Assembly: GCA_041558415.1 (NCBI GenBank) | Contig: JBFFEY010000004.1 | Coordinates: 1-64,000 of the forward strand | Source: SG8-39 sp041558415 | Lineage (GTDB): Bacteria; Pseudomonadota; Gammaproteobacteria; Burkholderiales; SG8-39 | Length of the DNA stretch: 64,000 nt | Direction: 5' to 3' | Shown here: in pieces, positions 35,951 to 44,831 of the stretch | Layout: each line of letters starts with the position of its first letter | Numbering within the stretch: position 1 is the stretch's first letter | Translations under genes and position numbers: made by a program | Notes under the pieces: generated by a model | Told to the model about the DNA's origin: nothing | The model's database searches: none | Seen by the model: the letters and a program-made list of their open reading frames with translations, nothing else

Positions 35951-37552
35951 ATGCTTTCCCCACTCGAGGTCGTCCGGCGCTATCCGGCGCACGACGCGTC
36001 GCTCAACGGCATGCTCGCCAGCCGCTGCGCCCAGCGCGCGGGTCATCCTCTGCTCACCGACGGCGCGCGCCCCCTGACCTACGCCGATTTCAGCCTGCGC
36101 GTCGACGCCGCCGCACGCGCGCTGCACGCGCGTGGCATCGGCGCGGGCGATCGCGTCGGCGTGATGGCGACCAACAGCGCGAACATGGTGGCGCTGCTTT
36201 TCGCGCTGGCGCGTCTGGGCGCGGTCTTCGTGCCGGTCAATCCCGAATTCGGTGCGCGCGAGGCGGGCTACATCCTGCAGCATGCCGGCGTGCGCGCGGT
36301 GGCAACGATGCCGGCGCCGATCGCGACCGCGCGCGCGGCGGTCGCGGCGCTGCGTCCCGCGCCCTGGTTCTTCCTGCTGGAGGGCGAGCGCGACGATCTG
36401 CCGACCTTCGACGCGATGCTCGATGCGGCACCGGCCGTCGCGCTGCCGAACGCGGGCACGCCTGACACCACGGTACTGATGCTCTACACCTCCGGTACGA
36501 CCGGATTCCCCAAGGGCGTGATGCACAGTCAGCGCAACTTCGTGCTTGCGGGCGAAGGCTTCGTGGCCCGCATGTGGCTGCAGCCGGAGGATCGGCTGAT
36601 GTGCATCCTGCCGATGTTCCACATCAACGCGCTGTTCTATTCCCTCGCCGGCAGCCTCGCGGCGGGCGCCAGCCTCGTGCTGGTGCCGAAGTTTTCCGCT
36701 TCCAGTTTCTGGCGCACCGCGGCCGAGTCCGGCGCCACCCAGGTCAACATCATTGCGGCCATCGGCAACATCCTCGCGCGCCGGCCACGCGAGGAGTTCG
36801 ATCCGCGCCACCGCCTGCGCGTGATCTACGGGGCGCCGATCACGCCCGAGCTTGAGCGTACCTTTCGCGAGGAATTCAACGTCCCGGTCATGATCGAGGG
36901 CTACGGCATGACCGAGATCCCGGGCGCCTGCAACAACCCCTACGACGGCGAGCGCCGCGCCAACAGCATGGGCTTGCCGGCGCGTCATCCCGACCCGAGC
37001 GTGAAGTTCGCCGAGTTGCGCGTGGTCGACGACGACGGTGTCGATGTGCGCGACGGCGTCGCGGGCGAGCTCTGGGTGCGCACGCCGATCCTGATGCAGG
37101 GCTACTACAAGGACCCGGAACAGACCGCGGCCAGCCTGTACCAGGGCTGGTTCAAGACCGGAGATCTGGTGCGGCGCGACGCTGACGGTTACTACTATTT
37201 CGTCGCGCGCAAGAAAGACATCATCCGCCGGCGTGGCGAGAACATCTCCGGCGCGGAGATCGATCGCGTGATCGACGACCATCCGGCCGTGGTGCGCAGC
37301 GCGGCGATTCCCGTGCCCTCCGAGCTGGGCGAGGACGAAATCCTGGTGGCGATCGTGGCGAAGCCCGGTGCGTCCGTCAGCGCCGAGGAGATCGCCGCGT
37401 GGTGCCGGGCGCGCCTGGCGGCGATCAAGGTGCCACGCTACATCGCCTTCGTCGACGCACTGCCGACGACGGCCACCGAGCGCGTTCAGAAATTCCAGCT
37501 GCGCAGAGACAAGACCCTGCGCGCGCGCGCCGTCGACCTGCAGCGCGGCTGA
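35951..37552 (+). CDS. AMP-dependent acyl-CoA synthetase/ligase
   Basis: A 533-residue ANL-family adenylating enzyme that activates a carboxylic acid to its acyl-CoA via an acyl-adenylate. Motifs: YTSGTTGFPKGVM (179-191), ILPMFHINALFYSLAG, EGYGMTEIPG near 320, GWFKTGDLVRRDADGYYYF, RGENISGAEID, and the catalytic lysine in ERVQKFQLRRD near the C-terminus. Overall it resembles CaiC-like crotonobetaine/carnitine or medium-chain acid ligases. The substrate cannot be told. It diverges from the division cluster and is convergent with 37578. Confidence 0.88.
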   Translation: MLSPLEVVRRYPAHDASLNGMLASRCAQRAGHPLLTDGARPLTYADFSLRVDAAARALHARGIGAGDRVGVMATNSANMVALLFALARLGAVFVPVNPEFGAREAGYILQHAGVRAVATMPAPIATARAAVAALRPAPWFFLLEGERDDLPTFDAMLDAAPAVALPNAGTPDTTVLMLYTSGTTGFPKGVMHSQRNFVLAGEGFVARMWLQPEDRLMCILPMFHINALFYSLAGSLAAGASLVLVPKFSASSFWRTAAESGATQVNIIAAIGNILARRPREEFDPRHRLRVIYGAPITPELERTFREEFNVPVMIEGYGMTEIPGACNNPYDGERRANSMGLPARHPDPSVKFAELRVVDDDGVDVRDGVAGELWVRTPILMQGYYKDPEQTAASLYQGWFKTGDLVRRDADGYYYFVARKKDIIRRRGENISGAEIDRVIDDHPAVVRSAAIPVPSELGEDEILVAIVAKPGASVSAEEIAAWCRARLAAIKVPRYIAFVDALPTTATERVQKFQLRRDKTLRARAVDLQRG

Positions 37553-37577
37553 GCCGCGTCGCCGGCCTCAGTGCGCC

Positions 37578-37817
37578 TCAGTGGCCGGGCGCAACGAGCT
37601 GCACGTGGTCGCGGCTGACATTGATGAACGGCGCGGTCAGCACCTGTCGGCCACCGAGCACGGCCTCGTAGACCTCGGCGTTGGTGACCGCGATGAAGTC
37701 TTTCGCCTCGGTCATGTAATCCGTCAGCCGCGCGCCGGGCAGCAGATCGACATAGCCCTTGATGCGGTAGCTGCCCGTCAGAATGGTGACCTTGGTGCCG
37801 TTGCCTTGCGTCGCCAT
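37578..37817 (-). CDS. small conserved-looking protein of unknown function
   Basis: A 79-residue soluble protein starting MATQGNGTKVTILTGSYRIK, with alternating beta-strand character (KGYVDLLPGARLTDYM, KDFIAVTNAEVYEAVLGGRQ) and ending VSRDHVQLVAPGH. The pattern suggests a small beta domain. It loosely recalls the uncharacterised DUF6812 type, but I cannot confirm that. A purine-rich stretch precedes the ATG (GGAAGGACGC). It follows the Ldh-family gene by about 70 bases on the same strand. Confidence 0.55.
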   Translation of the reverse strand: MATQGNGTKVTILTGSYRIKGYVDLLPGARLTDYMTEAKDFIAVTNAEVYEAVLGGRQVLTAPFINVSRDHVQLVAPGH

Positions 37818-37888
37818 GCGTCCTTCCTCCGCGCCGTCGCGCCCGTGCTCACCCTGCCGTAAGAGGTTACCCGCAAAGCGCGGGGTGC

Positions 37889-38968
37889 TCAAACGCCGCG
37901 CGCCAGCGCGTCGATTGCGGCGCGCGTCTTGCCGAGCGATTCCGCAGCGGCGCCGATTTCGTTCCAGGTGGTCGCATCCACCGGGATGCCCTCGCGTTCG
38001 CGTCGCGCGCGCGTCTCGCGCTCCGGATCGCCTGCAATGCGTACGCGCTCGACGCCTTCTGCCGGCGGCGAGCGCTTCACCCAGTCGATGAATGCCACGG
38101 CCTCCTCGGCGAATGCCGCGGCCGTGCCGAGCTTCTCGGGGTCGACCAGCACGGTGAACATGCCGTTCAGTACGCGCATCTTGCTGCGGTCCTCGGTGTG
38201 CCAGGTGCCGCCACCGGTCAGCGCGCCGCCCAGCAGCTCGGCGGCCACCGCCAGCCCGTAACCCTTGTGCAGACCGAAGGTGGTCAGCGCGCCGAACGGC
38301 TGCAGCACACCGTAGCGGGGCTCGGTCGTCGGCCGTCCCTTGTCGTCGAGCAGCAGACCCGGCGCCACCGTCTCGCCCTTGTTGTGCGCCACCCGGATCT
38401 TGCCCTGCGCGACGGCACTGGTCGCCATGTCGAGCACGAATGGGGGCTGCCCCTTGAGCGGGATGCCGATGGTCACCGGATTGGTGCCGAAGCGCGCGTC
38501 GGTGCCGCCGAAGGGCGCGACGATCGAGCGCGAGATGACGTTGACGAAGTGCATCGACACCAGGCCCGCGGCGATCGCCTGCTCGGCCCACTGCCCGATG
38601 CGGCAGAGGTGATGCGCGTTGGCGAGTGCCATCACGCAGACGCCATGCTGCTTGGCGCACGCAATGCCCATCTCCATGGACTCGAGGCCGATCACCTGGC
38701 CGTAGCCCGCCTGGCCGTCGAGTGCGAGCAACGCGCCGCCGTCGAACCTGAGCTTGGGATGCCGGTTCGGTACAAGCCCGCCCTCGCGCAGCGATGCAAC
38801 GTAGCGCGGGATCATGCCGATGCCGTGCGAATCGTGGCCAGTCAGATTCGCGGTGACGAGATTCTCTGCAACGATCGTCGCCTCACGCGGCTCGCTGCCA
38901 CCGGCGGCGACGATCGCCTCGATCGCGCGCCGTAGCGGCGCGGCTTGGAACAGCTGGGACTCGGCCAT
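37889..38968 (-). CDS. Ldh family NAD(P)-dependent 2-hydroxyacid dehydrogenase
   Basis: A 359-residue member of the malate/L-lactate/ureidoglycolate dehydrogenase family (distinct from Rossmann LDH), closest in motifs to YbiC-like hydroxycarboxylate dehydrogenases. It has TANLTGHDSHGIGMIPRYV with the catalytic histidine, ANAHHLCRIGQWAEQ, FGTNPVTIGIP, FVLDMATSAVAQGKIR and HKGYGLAVAAELLGGALTG. The ATG follows AGGAAAA at good distance. It may reduce or oxidise a 2-keto or 2-hydroxy acid; the substrate is unknown. Confidence 0.88.
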   Translation of the reverse strand: MAESQLFQAAPLRRAIEAIVAAGGSEPREATIVAENLVTANLTGHDSHGIGMIPRYVASLREGGLVPNRHPKLRFDGGALLALDGQAGYGQVIGLESMEMGIACAKQHGVCVMALANAHHLCRIGQWAEQAIAAGLVSMHFVNVISRSIVAPFGGTDARFGTNPVTIGIPLKGQPPFVLDMATSAVAQGKIRVAHNKGETVAPGLLLDDKGRPTTEPRYGVLQPFGALTTFGLHKGYGLAVAAELLGGALTGGGTWHTEDRSKMRVLNGMFTVLVDPEKLGTAAAFAEEAVAFIDWVKRSPPAEGVERVRIAGDPERETRARREREGIPVDATTWNEIGAAAESLGKTRAAIDALARGV

Positions 38969-39052
38969 GGCGGGATTTTCCTGTTGTCGCTGGGACTGGA
39001 ACTGCGCTGCGGGGCGCAAGTGTACCGCTGCGCGGGGCGGCGCCGCGTCGCG

Positions 39053-39733
39053 CTAGCGCGACGCGGGCTCGGAGGCGCCAAGGATGCGCGCCACGCTCCG
39101 CTCGAGCTGCTCGACGCGCGGCGTGTCGCCCGCGGCCCGAGCGCGCTCGATTTCCACGCCGAGCCAGGCGAGCAGGGGCCGGCGCCAGCCCTGTGCGGAT
39201 GCCGTCTCGCGCGCGAGCGCGAGTCCGGCAGGCGGCAGCCGGCCGACGCGGAACAGGGCACCGGCCGCGATCAGCCGCGCGCGCGGATCTTCGATCGCGG
39301 CAAGCGCCGCCTCGACGGGCGTTCCCGCCTGCATCACGGGCCGGTAGCGCGCCGGCAGCCGCCCGGCATCGAGCGCGTCCCAGCGTCCGGCGAGAAAATC
39401 GGCATAGGCCTTTTCTGCCGCCGGCGCGTCCACCCGCAGCGCCTCGAACCCGGTGCAGGGCTCGAACACCAGGCTCGCCACCTGCAGCGCGCAGCGCGTC
39501 AGCTCGGCACGTGCCAGCAGGTCTGCCCGCCCGGTACGCGCGAGCGCCGCGCGCGCGCGCGCGAAGTCGCGCTCCGCGAGGCGCGCCCGGCCCTCCAGCG
39601 CATGCCGCGCGTAGGCGTCCAGCGCGCCATGCGCCTCGATCTCCCAATCCGGCGGCGGCGGCCCGCCGGCGCAGCTGGCGAGCAGCGTCAGCGCGGCAGC
39701 TGCCGCGAGCAAGCGTCGCGGGCCCCGGCTCAT
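39053..39733 (-). CDS. lipoprotein of the MCE/Mla-type operon
   Basis: A 226-residue protein with a lipoprotein signal peptide: positively charged start, hydrophobic stretch and lipobox LLASC with Cys21. The residue after the cysteine is not Asp, so outer-membrane sorting is likely. The mature part is alanine-rich and helical (ARHALEGRARLAERDFARAR) and suggests TPR-like or helical repeats. The family is not recognised. The ATG overlaps the mlaD stop by 4 bases, placing it as the last gene of the four-gene lipid-transport operon. Confidence 0.75.
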   Translation of the reverse strand: MSRGPRRLLAAAAALTLLASCAGGPPPPDWEIEAHGALDAYARHALEGRARLAERDFARARAALARTGRADLLARAELTRCALQVASLVFEPCTGFEALRVDAPAAEKAYADFLAGRWDALDAGRLPARYRPVMQAGTPVEAALAAIEDPRARLIAAGALFRVGRLPPAGLALARETASAQGWRRPLLAWLGVEIERARAAGDTPRVEQLERSVARILGASEPASR

Positions 39734-40728
39734 GGCAGCTTCACCTCGGTGTCACGCGCCAGCGGCCACTTGCGGTTCAGCTCGTCGATCAGATGACCGA
39801 GCTTGCGCACGCTCTCCTCCACTTCCGCGCGCAGCGAGGCGAGATCGGTGCTCGCAGCCTTAGCCTCGCCGCTGATGACGCGCGCATCGGCGCTGACCGC
39901 CTGCAGGTTGTCGAGAATGACGTCGACCTGCTTCAGGCGCGCGCGCGCCTCGCCGAGCAGCAGCCGCGCCTCGCCGACCGCCTTGCCGGTCTCGTCGACC
40001 AGGCCGCCGTCGTCCAGCACCTTGCGCTCGGCCTTGGTCACCAGCCGCTCGCCCGCGCGGGCGACACCGCTCAGCTCCGCGAGCAGCGCGTTGGTGCGCT
40101 CGAGCGCGGCGATCACCTTTCTGACGTCCTCCGGATTGCCGAGCATGGCCTCGAGCGCGCCATGCGCGCCGCTCAGGCGCGCCGTGAAAACCTGCAGATT
40201 CGCGACGCTGGCACGCAAGCCGGAACCCGGACCGGTGATCTGCTCGATGTTCTCCAGGGTCGAGCGCAGCGTCGCCACCATGCGCGGGATCTCCTCGCTG
40301 ACGTCGCCACGCAGCGCGGCGCGCTCGGCGCCGTCCGGCAGCGGCCTGTCGTCGAGGTTGCCGGTGAAGGCCCGCAGCCGGGTCGCACCCACCAGCGAGC
40401 GCTCGAGCGTGTACACGCTCGAGTTGCGCAGCCAGCGCGCATCGCGCCGCTGCACCTCGATTTCGATGCGCGCGCGTCCGTCGTCGCCGAGCGCGATGCG
40501 CCGCACGCGGCCGATCGGAAACCCGGCGAAGGTCATGTCCATCCCGACCGTGACGCCCTCGACATTGTCCGCCACCAGCGTCAGCCGCTGCGTCGGCTCG
40601 AACACGCCGCGCGCGTACAGCACGTAGCCCACGAAGGCGACCACCAGCAACACGGTCAGCGTGACCAGCAGACCGATCTTGAAGCCGAGGTGGCGGATCA
40701 GAGAGGTCGATACAGGGGCGCGTTCCAT
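39730..40728 (-). CDS. mlaD: MlaD/MCE domain substrate-binding protein
   Basis: A 332-residue protein with one N-terminal membrane helix (about 18-40, FKIGLLVTLTVLLVVAFVGY). A single MCE domain spans about 46-125 (VEGVTVGMDMTFAGFPIGRVRRI with SVYTLERSLVGATRLRAF), followed by a long helical coiled tail (about 150-320). MCE proteins form hexameric rings that carry phospholipids across the periplasm. It is longer than E. coli MlaD (about 183), closer to MCE proteins of PqiB or Mce type in its tail. It overlaps the ATPase-like gene by 31 bases. Confidence 0.85.
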   Translation of the reverse strand: MERAPVSTSLIRHLGFKIGLLVTLTVLLVVAFVGYVLYARGVFEPTQRLTLVADNVEGVTVGMDMTFAGFPIGRVRRIALGDDGRARIEIEVQRRDARWLRNSSVYTLERSLVGATRLRAFTGNLDDRPLPDGAERAALRGDVSEEIPRMVATLRSTLENIEQITGPGSGLRASVANLQVFTARLSGAHGALEAMLGNPEDVRKVIAALERTNALLAELSGVARAGERLVTKAERKVLDDGGLVDETGKAVGEARLLLGEARARLKQVDVILDNLQAVSADARVISGEAKAASTDLASLRAEVEESVRKLGHLIDELNRKWPLARDTEVKLP

Positions 40729-41138
40729 GCGTAATCGATCACCATGCATTCGCCGTAGCGGCCGCGCAGCCCGGCCAGGGCGGCCTCGACGAACGGCGGA
40801 TAGTGCGTGTCGGGTAGAAGATAGCCGGGCCGCTCGATGAGGACCAGTGCCGGCGCCGCGGCCACCGCGCGCAATAGCTTGGCTGCAAAGCGCTCCTCGT
40901 GCGTCAGCGTCGCGTCGCGCTTGCCGGCGCAGCTCGCGTAGCCGAGCTGCTCGAGCAGTGCCATGGCCTCCGCCGACGCGGCGGCCCAGTGCAGGTCGCG
41001 GTGGTACTGCGGCACGAGGGCGACGTTTTCCAGCACGGTCAGATTGGCGCGCAGGGGCAGCTCCGCCGACACCAGTGCCGCCTGCGGCCGCGCGGCGATC
41101 GCCGCCCGACGCGCCGCGTCGTCCTCGACCCAGCTCAC
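40698..41138 (-). CDS. P-loop-less ABC ATPase-like subunit of the MCE operon
   Basis: A 146-residue protein that aligns by eye with only the second half of MlaF-type ATPases. It has a Q-loop-side segment NLTVLENVALVPQY (32-45), a signature region reduced to TLTHEERFAAKLLRA (77-91) in place of LSGGQ, and a Walker B-like PALVLIERPGYLL (96-108) in which the usual DE is ER. There is no Walker A. The GTG start overlaps the mlaE stop (GTGA), so the short form is the real gene, not a missed 5' end. It probably cannot hydrolyse ATP by itself; a regulatory or structural role is inference. Confidence 0.75.
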   Translation of the reverse strand: MSWVEDDAARRAAIAARPQAALVSAELPLRANLTVLENVALVPQYHRDLHWAAASAEAMALLEQLGYASCAGKRDATLTHEERFAAKLLRAVAAAPALVLIERPGYLLPDTHYPPFVEAALAGLRGRYGECMVIDYAWNAPLYRPL

Positions 41139-41938
41139 CAGTACTTGAAGGCCAATGATCCCACCTCGATCAGGAACAGGACGAAAAACAGCCGCATCAT
41201 GCCGCGCAGCACGGTGATCGGCGCGACATGCGCCTCGCGCGAACCCGCGAGCGCCTCGCCCATCGGAATGACGCCCACCGCGGCGCCGAAGAAAAGCACC
41301 TTGATGGCGAGGCCGATGGTAATCTGCGCGTCGAACACGTTGCCCACTGAACGCGTGAACTCGGGCATCCCCCAGAGGAAGAATCCGTACACACCGAGAT
41401 AGGCGATCAACAGCGCGATCGCAGTGCTCAGCACGGTAAGCGAGATCACCGACACCACGCAACCGACCAGGCGCGGCACAAACTCGAAGCGCATCGGATC
41501 CACGCCCGCGCGTGCCAGCGCGTCGATCTCGTTGCGCAGGTTCATCAGCGCCACTTCGGTATTGATCGCCGCACCCGAACGCAGCGACACGAACAGCGCC
41601 GCGGTGAGCGGGATCAGCTCGAGCACCAGCACCCGCAGCGTCAGCTCGCTGGCGAACTGCGAAAGTCCGAAGTCGCGCGCGGTCTCCTCCACGATCCGCA
41701 CCAGCACCGCACTGAGAATCGCGACGAACAGCACGAAGCCCGGCAGTACCTGCCAGGCGGTGAAGTAGATCTGCTTGGCGACCACCGCGCGTGTCGCCGG
41801 GTTGTAGACCGCAGGCGACAAGGCAGCGACGATCGCGGCGCCGCCAAAGCGCAGCAGGCGCAGCCAGCCCGCGGCCCAGGCGACGAACACGACGCCGCGT
41901 CGACGCAGGCGGCGTTGCGGGTCGGCGAAGCCGAGCAT
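41135..41938 (-). CDS. mlaE: MlaE-family ABC permease
   Basis: A 267-residue permease of the MlaE family. It has the typical core FVLFVAILSAVLVRIVEETA, LELIPLTAALFVSLRSGAAINTEVA, NEIDALARAGVDPMRFEFVPR and LFFGAAVGVIPMGEALAGSREAH, with five or six membrane helices. With the MCE protein it would move lipids between the membranes. It is the first gene of the operon mlaE, ATPase-like, mlaD, lipoprotein. No intact mlaF-type ATPase gene is nearby. Confidence 0.87.
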   Translation of the reverse strand: MLGFADPQRRLRRRGVVFVAWAAGWLRLLRFGGAAIVAALSPAVYNPATRAVVAKQIYFTAWQVLPGFVLFVAILSAVLVRIVEETARDFGLSQFASELTLRVLVLELIPLTAALFVSLRSGAAINTEVALMNLRNEIDALARAGVDPMRFEFVPRLVGCVVSVISLTVLSTAIALLIAYLGVYGFFLWGMPEFTRSVGNVFDAQITIGLAIKVLFFGAAVGVIPMGEALAGSREAHVAPITVLRGMMRLFFVLFLIEVGSLAFKYW

Positions 41939-41990
41939 GCGTGCATCATACCGTGCGGGCGAACCGGTCAGCATCCGGCAAGGGCGACGC

Positions 41991-41996
41991 TAGAAT
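41991..41996 (+). promoter_or_regulatory. -10 box of the dehydratase operon
   Basis: TAGAAT (5 of 6) in the context GCTAGAATGCG, 33 bases before the ATG at 42030. The -35 at 17 bases (TCAGCA) is weak. The same context precedes metG. Confidence 0.45.
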
Positions 41997-42029
41997 GCGG
42001 GCGGAACCACGGACCGATCGAGGCGCCCG

Positions 42030-43763
42030 ATGACAGCCAGCAAGAAGCGACCCGAAGACCTGCGCAGTCATCGCTGGTTCGGTGTGCAGGACCTGCGCGC
42101 CTTCGGCCACCGCTCGCGCGCAGCGCAGATGGGCTACGACCGCTCGGATTACGCGGGCAAGCCGGTCATCGCCATCATCAACACCTGGTCGGACATCAAC
42201 CATTGCCACACGCATTTCCGAGCGCGCGCCGAGGAGGTCAAGCGCGGCGTATGGCAGGCCGGCGGCGTGCCGCTCGAAATGCCGGCGATGGCGCTGGCCG
42301 AGACGATGCAGAAGCCGACCACGATGCTGTACCGCAATTTCCTGGCGATGGAAACCGAAGAGCTGCTGCGCTCCTATCCGGTCGACGGCGCGGTGCTGAT
42401 GGGCGGCTGCGACAAGACGACACCGGCGCTCATCATGGGCGCGACCAGCATGAACCTTCCCGCGATCTACCTGCCGGCCGGGCCGATGCTGAACGGCCAC
42501 TGGCGTGACCGCACGCTCGGCTCCGGCTCGGACGTCTGGAAGTACTGGGACGAGCTGCGCGCGGGACGCATCACGCAGGCCGACTGGCAGGAAATCGAGG
42601 ACTCGATCGCGCGCTCGCCCGGCACCTGCATGACGATGGGCACCGCCGCAACGATGATGTCGCTGGCCGAGGCGCTCGGCCTGACGCTGCCCGGCTACAG
42701 CTCGATTCCGGCGGTGGATTCGAACCATGCGCGTATGGCGACGCTCAGCGGCAAGCGCATCGTCGAGATGGTGTGGGAGGATCTCAAGCCGCGCGACCTG
42801 CTCTCGCGCGGCTCTTTCGACAACGCCATCACCACGCTCATGGCAATGGGCGGTTCCACCAATGCCATCGTGCATCTGGTCGCCATGGCGGCGCGCGCGG
42901 GTCTGCCGTTCCCGCTCGAACGCTACAACGAGATCAGCGCGAAAACACCGGTCATCGCCAACGTGCGGCCGTCGGGCGCGCAGTATCTGATGGAAGACTT
43001 CTACTACGCCGGCGGGCTGCGCGCGCTGCTCTTTCAGCTGCGCGACCTGCTCGACCTCGATGCGCGCACGGTGAACGGCCGCACGCTCGGCGAGAACATC
43101 GCCGGCGCGAAAGTCTGGAATGCCGACGTGATCCTGCCGCGCGAGCGGCCACTCAAGGCCTCCGGCGGCATCGTCATGCTGCGCGGCAATCTCGCGCCCG
43201 ACGGCGCGGTGCTGAAAACCAGCGCCGCGACGCCCGCCCTGCTGCGGCACAGCGGCCGCGCCGTGGTGTTCGAGGACTACAACGACATGGCGGCGCGCAT
43301 CGACCGCGACGACCTCGACGTGGACGCGGCGTGCGTGCTGGTGCTGAAAAATGCCGGACCGCTCGGCGGCCCCGGCTTCCCCGAATGGGGCATGCTGCCG
43401 ATCCCGAAAAAGCTCGTGCGCCAGGGCGTCAAGGACATGGTGCGGATATCCGACGGCCGCATGAGCGGCACGAGCTACGGCACCTGCATCCTGCACGTCG
43501 CGCCCGAGGCCTACATCGGCGGGCCGCTCGCGCTGGTGCGCACGGGCGATGTGATCGAGCTGGACGCTGAAAAGCGCGCGCTCAACCTGAAGATCTCGGA
43601 TGCGGAAATGGCCCGCCGCCGTGCGGCCTGGACACCGCCGCCGCCACGCTATGAACGCAGCTACGGCGCGATCTTTTCACGTCACGTGAAGCAGGCCAAC
43701 GAAGGCTGCGATTTCGATTTTCTCGAAGGCACGGCGCCGACCGCGGAGCCGGAAATCCATTGA
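42030..43763 (+). CDS. IlvD/Edd family dehydratase (L-arabonate/pentonate dehydratase type)
   Basis: A 577-residue iron-sulfur dehydratase converting a 2,3-dihydroxy acid to a 2-keto-3-deoxy acid. Cys59 (DINHCHTHF), Cys127 (MGGCDKTTPA) and Cys200 (SPGTCMTMGTA) suit a [2Fe-2S] cluster, and Ser479 in SDGRMSGTSYGT suits the catalytic serine. Length and motifs (FSRHVKQANEGCDFDFLEG) fit sugar-acid dehydratases such as L-arabonate dehydratase better than IlvD of branched-chain synthesis. An HpaI aldolase gene downstream supports a sugar-acid pathway. The exact sugar acid is unknown. Confidence 0.85.
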   Translation: MTASKKRPEDLRSHRWFGVQDLRAFGHRSRAAQMGYDRSDYAGKPVIAIINTWSDINHCHTHFRARAEEVKRGVWQAGGVPLEMPAMALAETMQKPTTMLYRNFLAMETEELLRSYPVDGAVLMGGCDKTTPALIMGATSMNLPAIYLPAGPMLNGHWRDRTLGSGSDVWKYWDELRAGRITQADWQEIEDSIARSPGTCMTMGTAATMMSLAEALGLTLPGYSSIPAVDSNHARMATLSGKRIVEMVWEDLKPRDLLSRGSFDNAITTLMAMGGSTNAIVHLVAMAARAGLPFPLERYNEISAKTPVIANVRPSGAQYLMEDFYYAGGLRALLFQLRDLLDLDARTVNGRTLGENIAGAKVWNADVILPRERPLKASGGIVMLRGNLAPDGAVLKTSAATPALLRHSGRAVVFEDYNDMAARIDRDDLDVDAACVLVLKNAGPLGGPGFPEWGMLPIPKKLVRQGVKDMVRISDGRMSGTSYGTCILHVAPEAYIGGPLALVRTGDVIELDAEKRALNLKISDAEMARRRAAWTPPPPRYERSYGAIFSRHVKQANEGCDFDFLEGTAPTAEPEIH

Positions 43764-44794
43764 ACGCCGCGAGCACTGCGCTCAAGGACAGCCGCTTCCT
43801 GCTTGCGCTCAGCATCGCCGCGGCGCCGGCAGTCGGCCACTGGCTGGGCCATTACTGGATCGCGTTTTTCGTCCTGTGGGTAGTGGTGCCGCTGCTCGAC
43901 CTCGTCATCGGAGGCAGCGCCGCGCCCTCCAATGCGGAAGAGCTGCGCCGCCTCGAGCGCAGCCCCTTTTTCCGTTTCGTGCTGCACGCCTGGGTGCCCC
44001 TGCAGTTCGCGCTCATTGGCTGGGGGGCGTGGCTCGTTGGCGCGGGCCGCGTCGTCGGCTTTGACGCAATGCTCTTTACGCTGTCGGTGGGCCTCGCGAC
44101 CGGCGGCGCGGGCATCACCATCGCGCACGAGCTGGGCCACAAGCGCGCCTGGTTCGACCGGCTGCTGTCGCGCTTGCTGCTCGTCACCGTGAGCTATGGC
44201 CACTTCACCGTCGAGCACAATCGTGGTCATCACGTGCGCGTCGCCACGCCCGAGGATCCGGCCAGCGCGCGCTATGGAGAGGCTTTCTGGCGGTTCCTGC
44301 CGCGCACGCTCGCCGGCTCGCTGCGACACGCCTGGCAGCTCGACTGGCGCGAGGTGCTGCTGCCCTGGCTGGCGACGTTCTGCGTTGCCGCGGCGCTCGG
44401 CATCGCCTTCGGTCCGCGTGCCGTGGCGTTCTTTTTCGCCCAGAGCGCCATGGCGGTCGTGTTGCTCGAGGCGGTGAACTACATCGAGCACTATGGCCTG
44501 CAGCGCGAGCCGCTCGGCGACGGTCGTTACGAGCGGCCCGCGCCACGGCATTCCTGGGACGCCTACCAGTGGCTGAGCAACGCCTTCCTCGTGCACCTGC
44601 AGCGCCACGCCGATCACCATGTCCACCCGATGCGGCCGTACGCCGCGCTGCAGCCTCAGGCGGAAAGCCCGAAGCTGCCGATGGGTTACCCCGGCATGGT
44701 GCCGCTGGCGTTCCTGCCGCCGCTCTGGTTTGCGGTGATGAACCCGCGCGTGCCGATGAAACAGGGCGCCGCGGCGCCCGACGATCGCAGATAA
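43760..44794 (+). CDS. AlkB-type membrane non-haem diiron hydroxylase
   Basis: A 344-residue membrane enzyme with every histidine motif of alkane 1-monooxygenase: HELGHK (123-128), EHNRGHH (152-158), NYIEHYG (240-246) and LQRHADHH (280-287). These bind the diiron centre that hydroxylates alkanes or related hydrocarbons with electrons from rubredoxin. It is shorter than typical AlkB (about 400), and no rubredoxin gene is nearby. The start is a TTG overlapping the dehydratase stop (TTGA); there is no ATG in the N-terminal region. Substrate unknown. Confidence 0.88.
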   Translation: MNAASTALKDSRFLLALSIAAAPAVGHWLGHYWIAFFVLWVVVPLLDLVIGGSAAPSNAEELRRLERSPFFRFVLHAWVPLQFALIGWGAWLVGAGRVVGFDAMLFTLSVGLATGGAGITIAHELGHKRAWFDRLLSRLLLVTVSYGHFTVEHNRGHHVRVATPEDPASARYGEAFWRFLPRTLAGSLRHAWQLDWREVLLPWLATFCVAAALGIAFGPRAVAFFFAQSAMAVVLLEAVNYIEHYGLQREPLGDGRYERPAPRHSWDAYQWLSNAFLVHLQRHADHHVHPMRPYAALQPQAESPKLPMGYPGMVPLAFLPPLWFAVMNPRVPMKQGAAAPDDRR

Positions 44795-44831
44795 TTCCGC
44801 CTCTGCCTTACTCTGCTTCGGGGAATCCGCG

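Noticed and set aside
42030..43763. Assignment of the dehydratase as IlvD of branched-chain amino-acid synthesis
   Set aside because: Length, cysteine positions and the downstream aldolase fit sugar-acid dehydratases better; no ilv genes are near.
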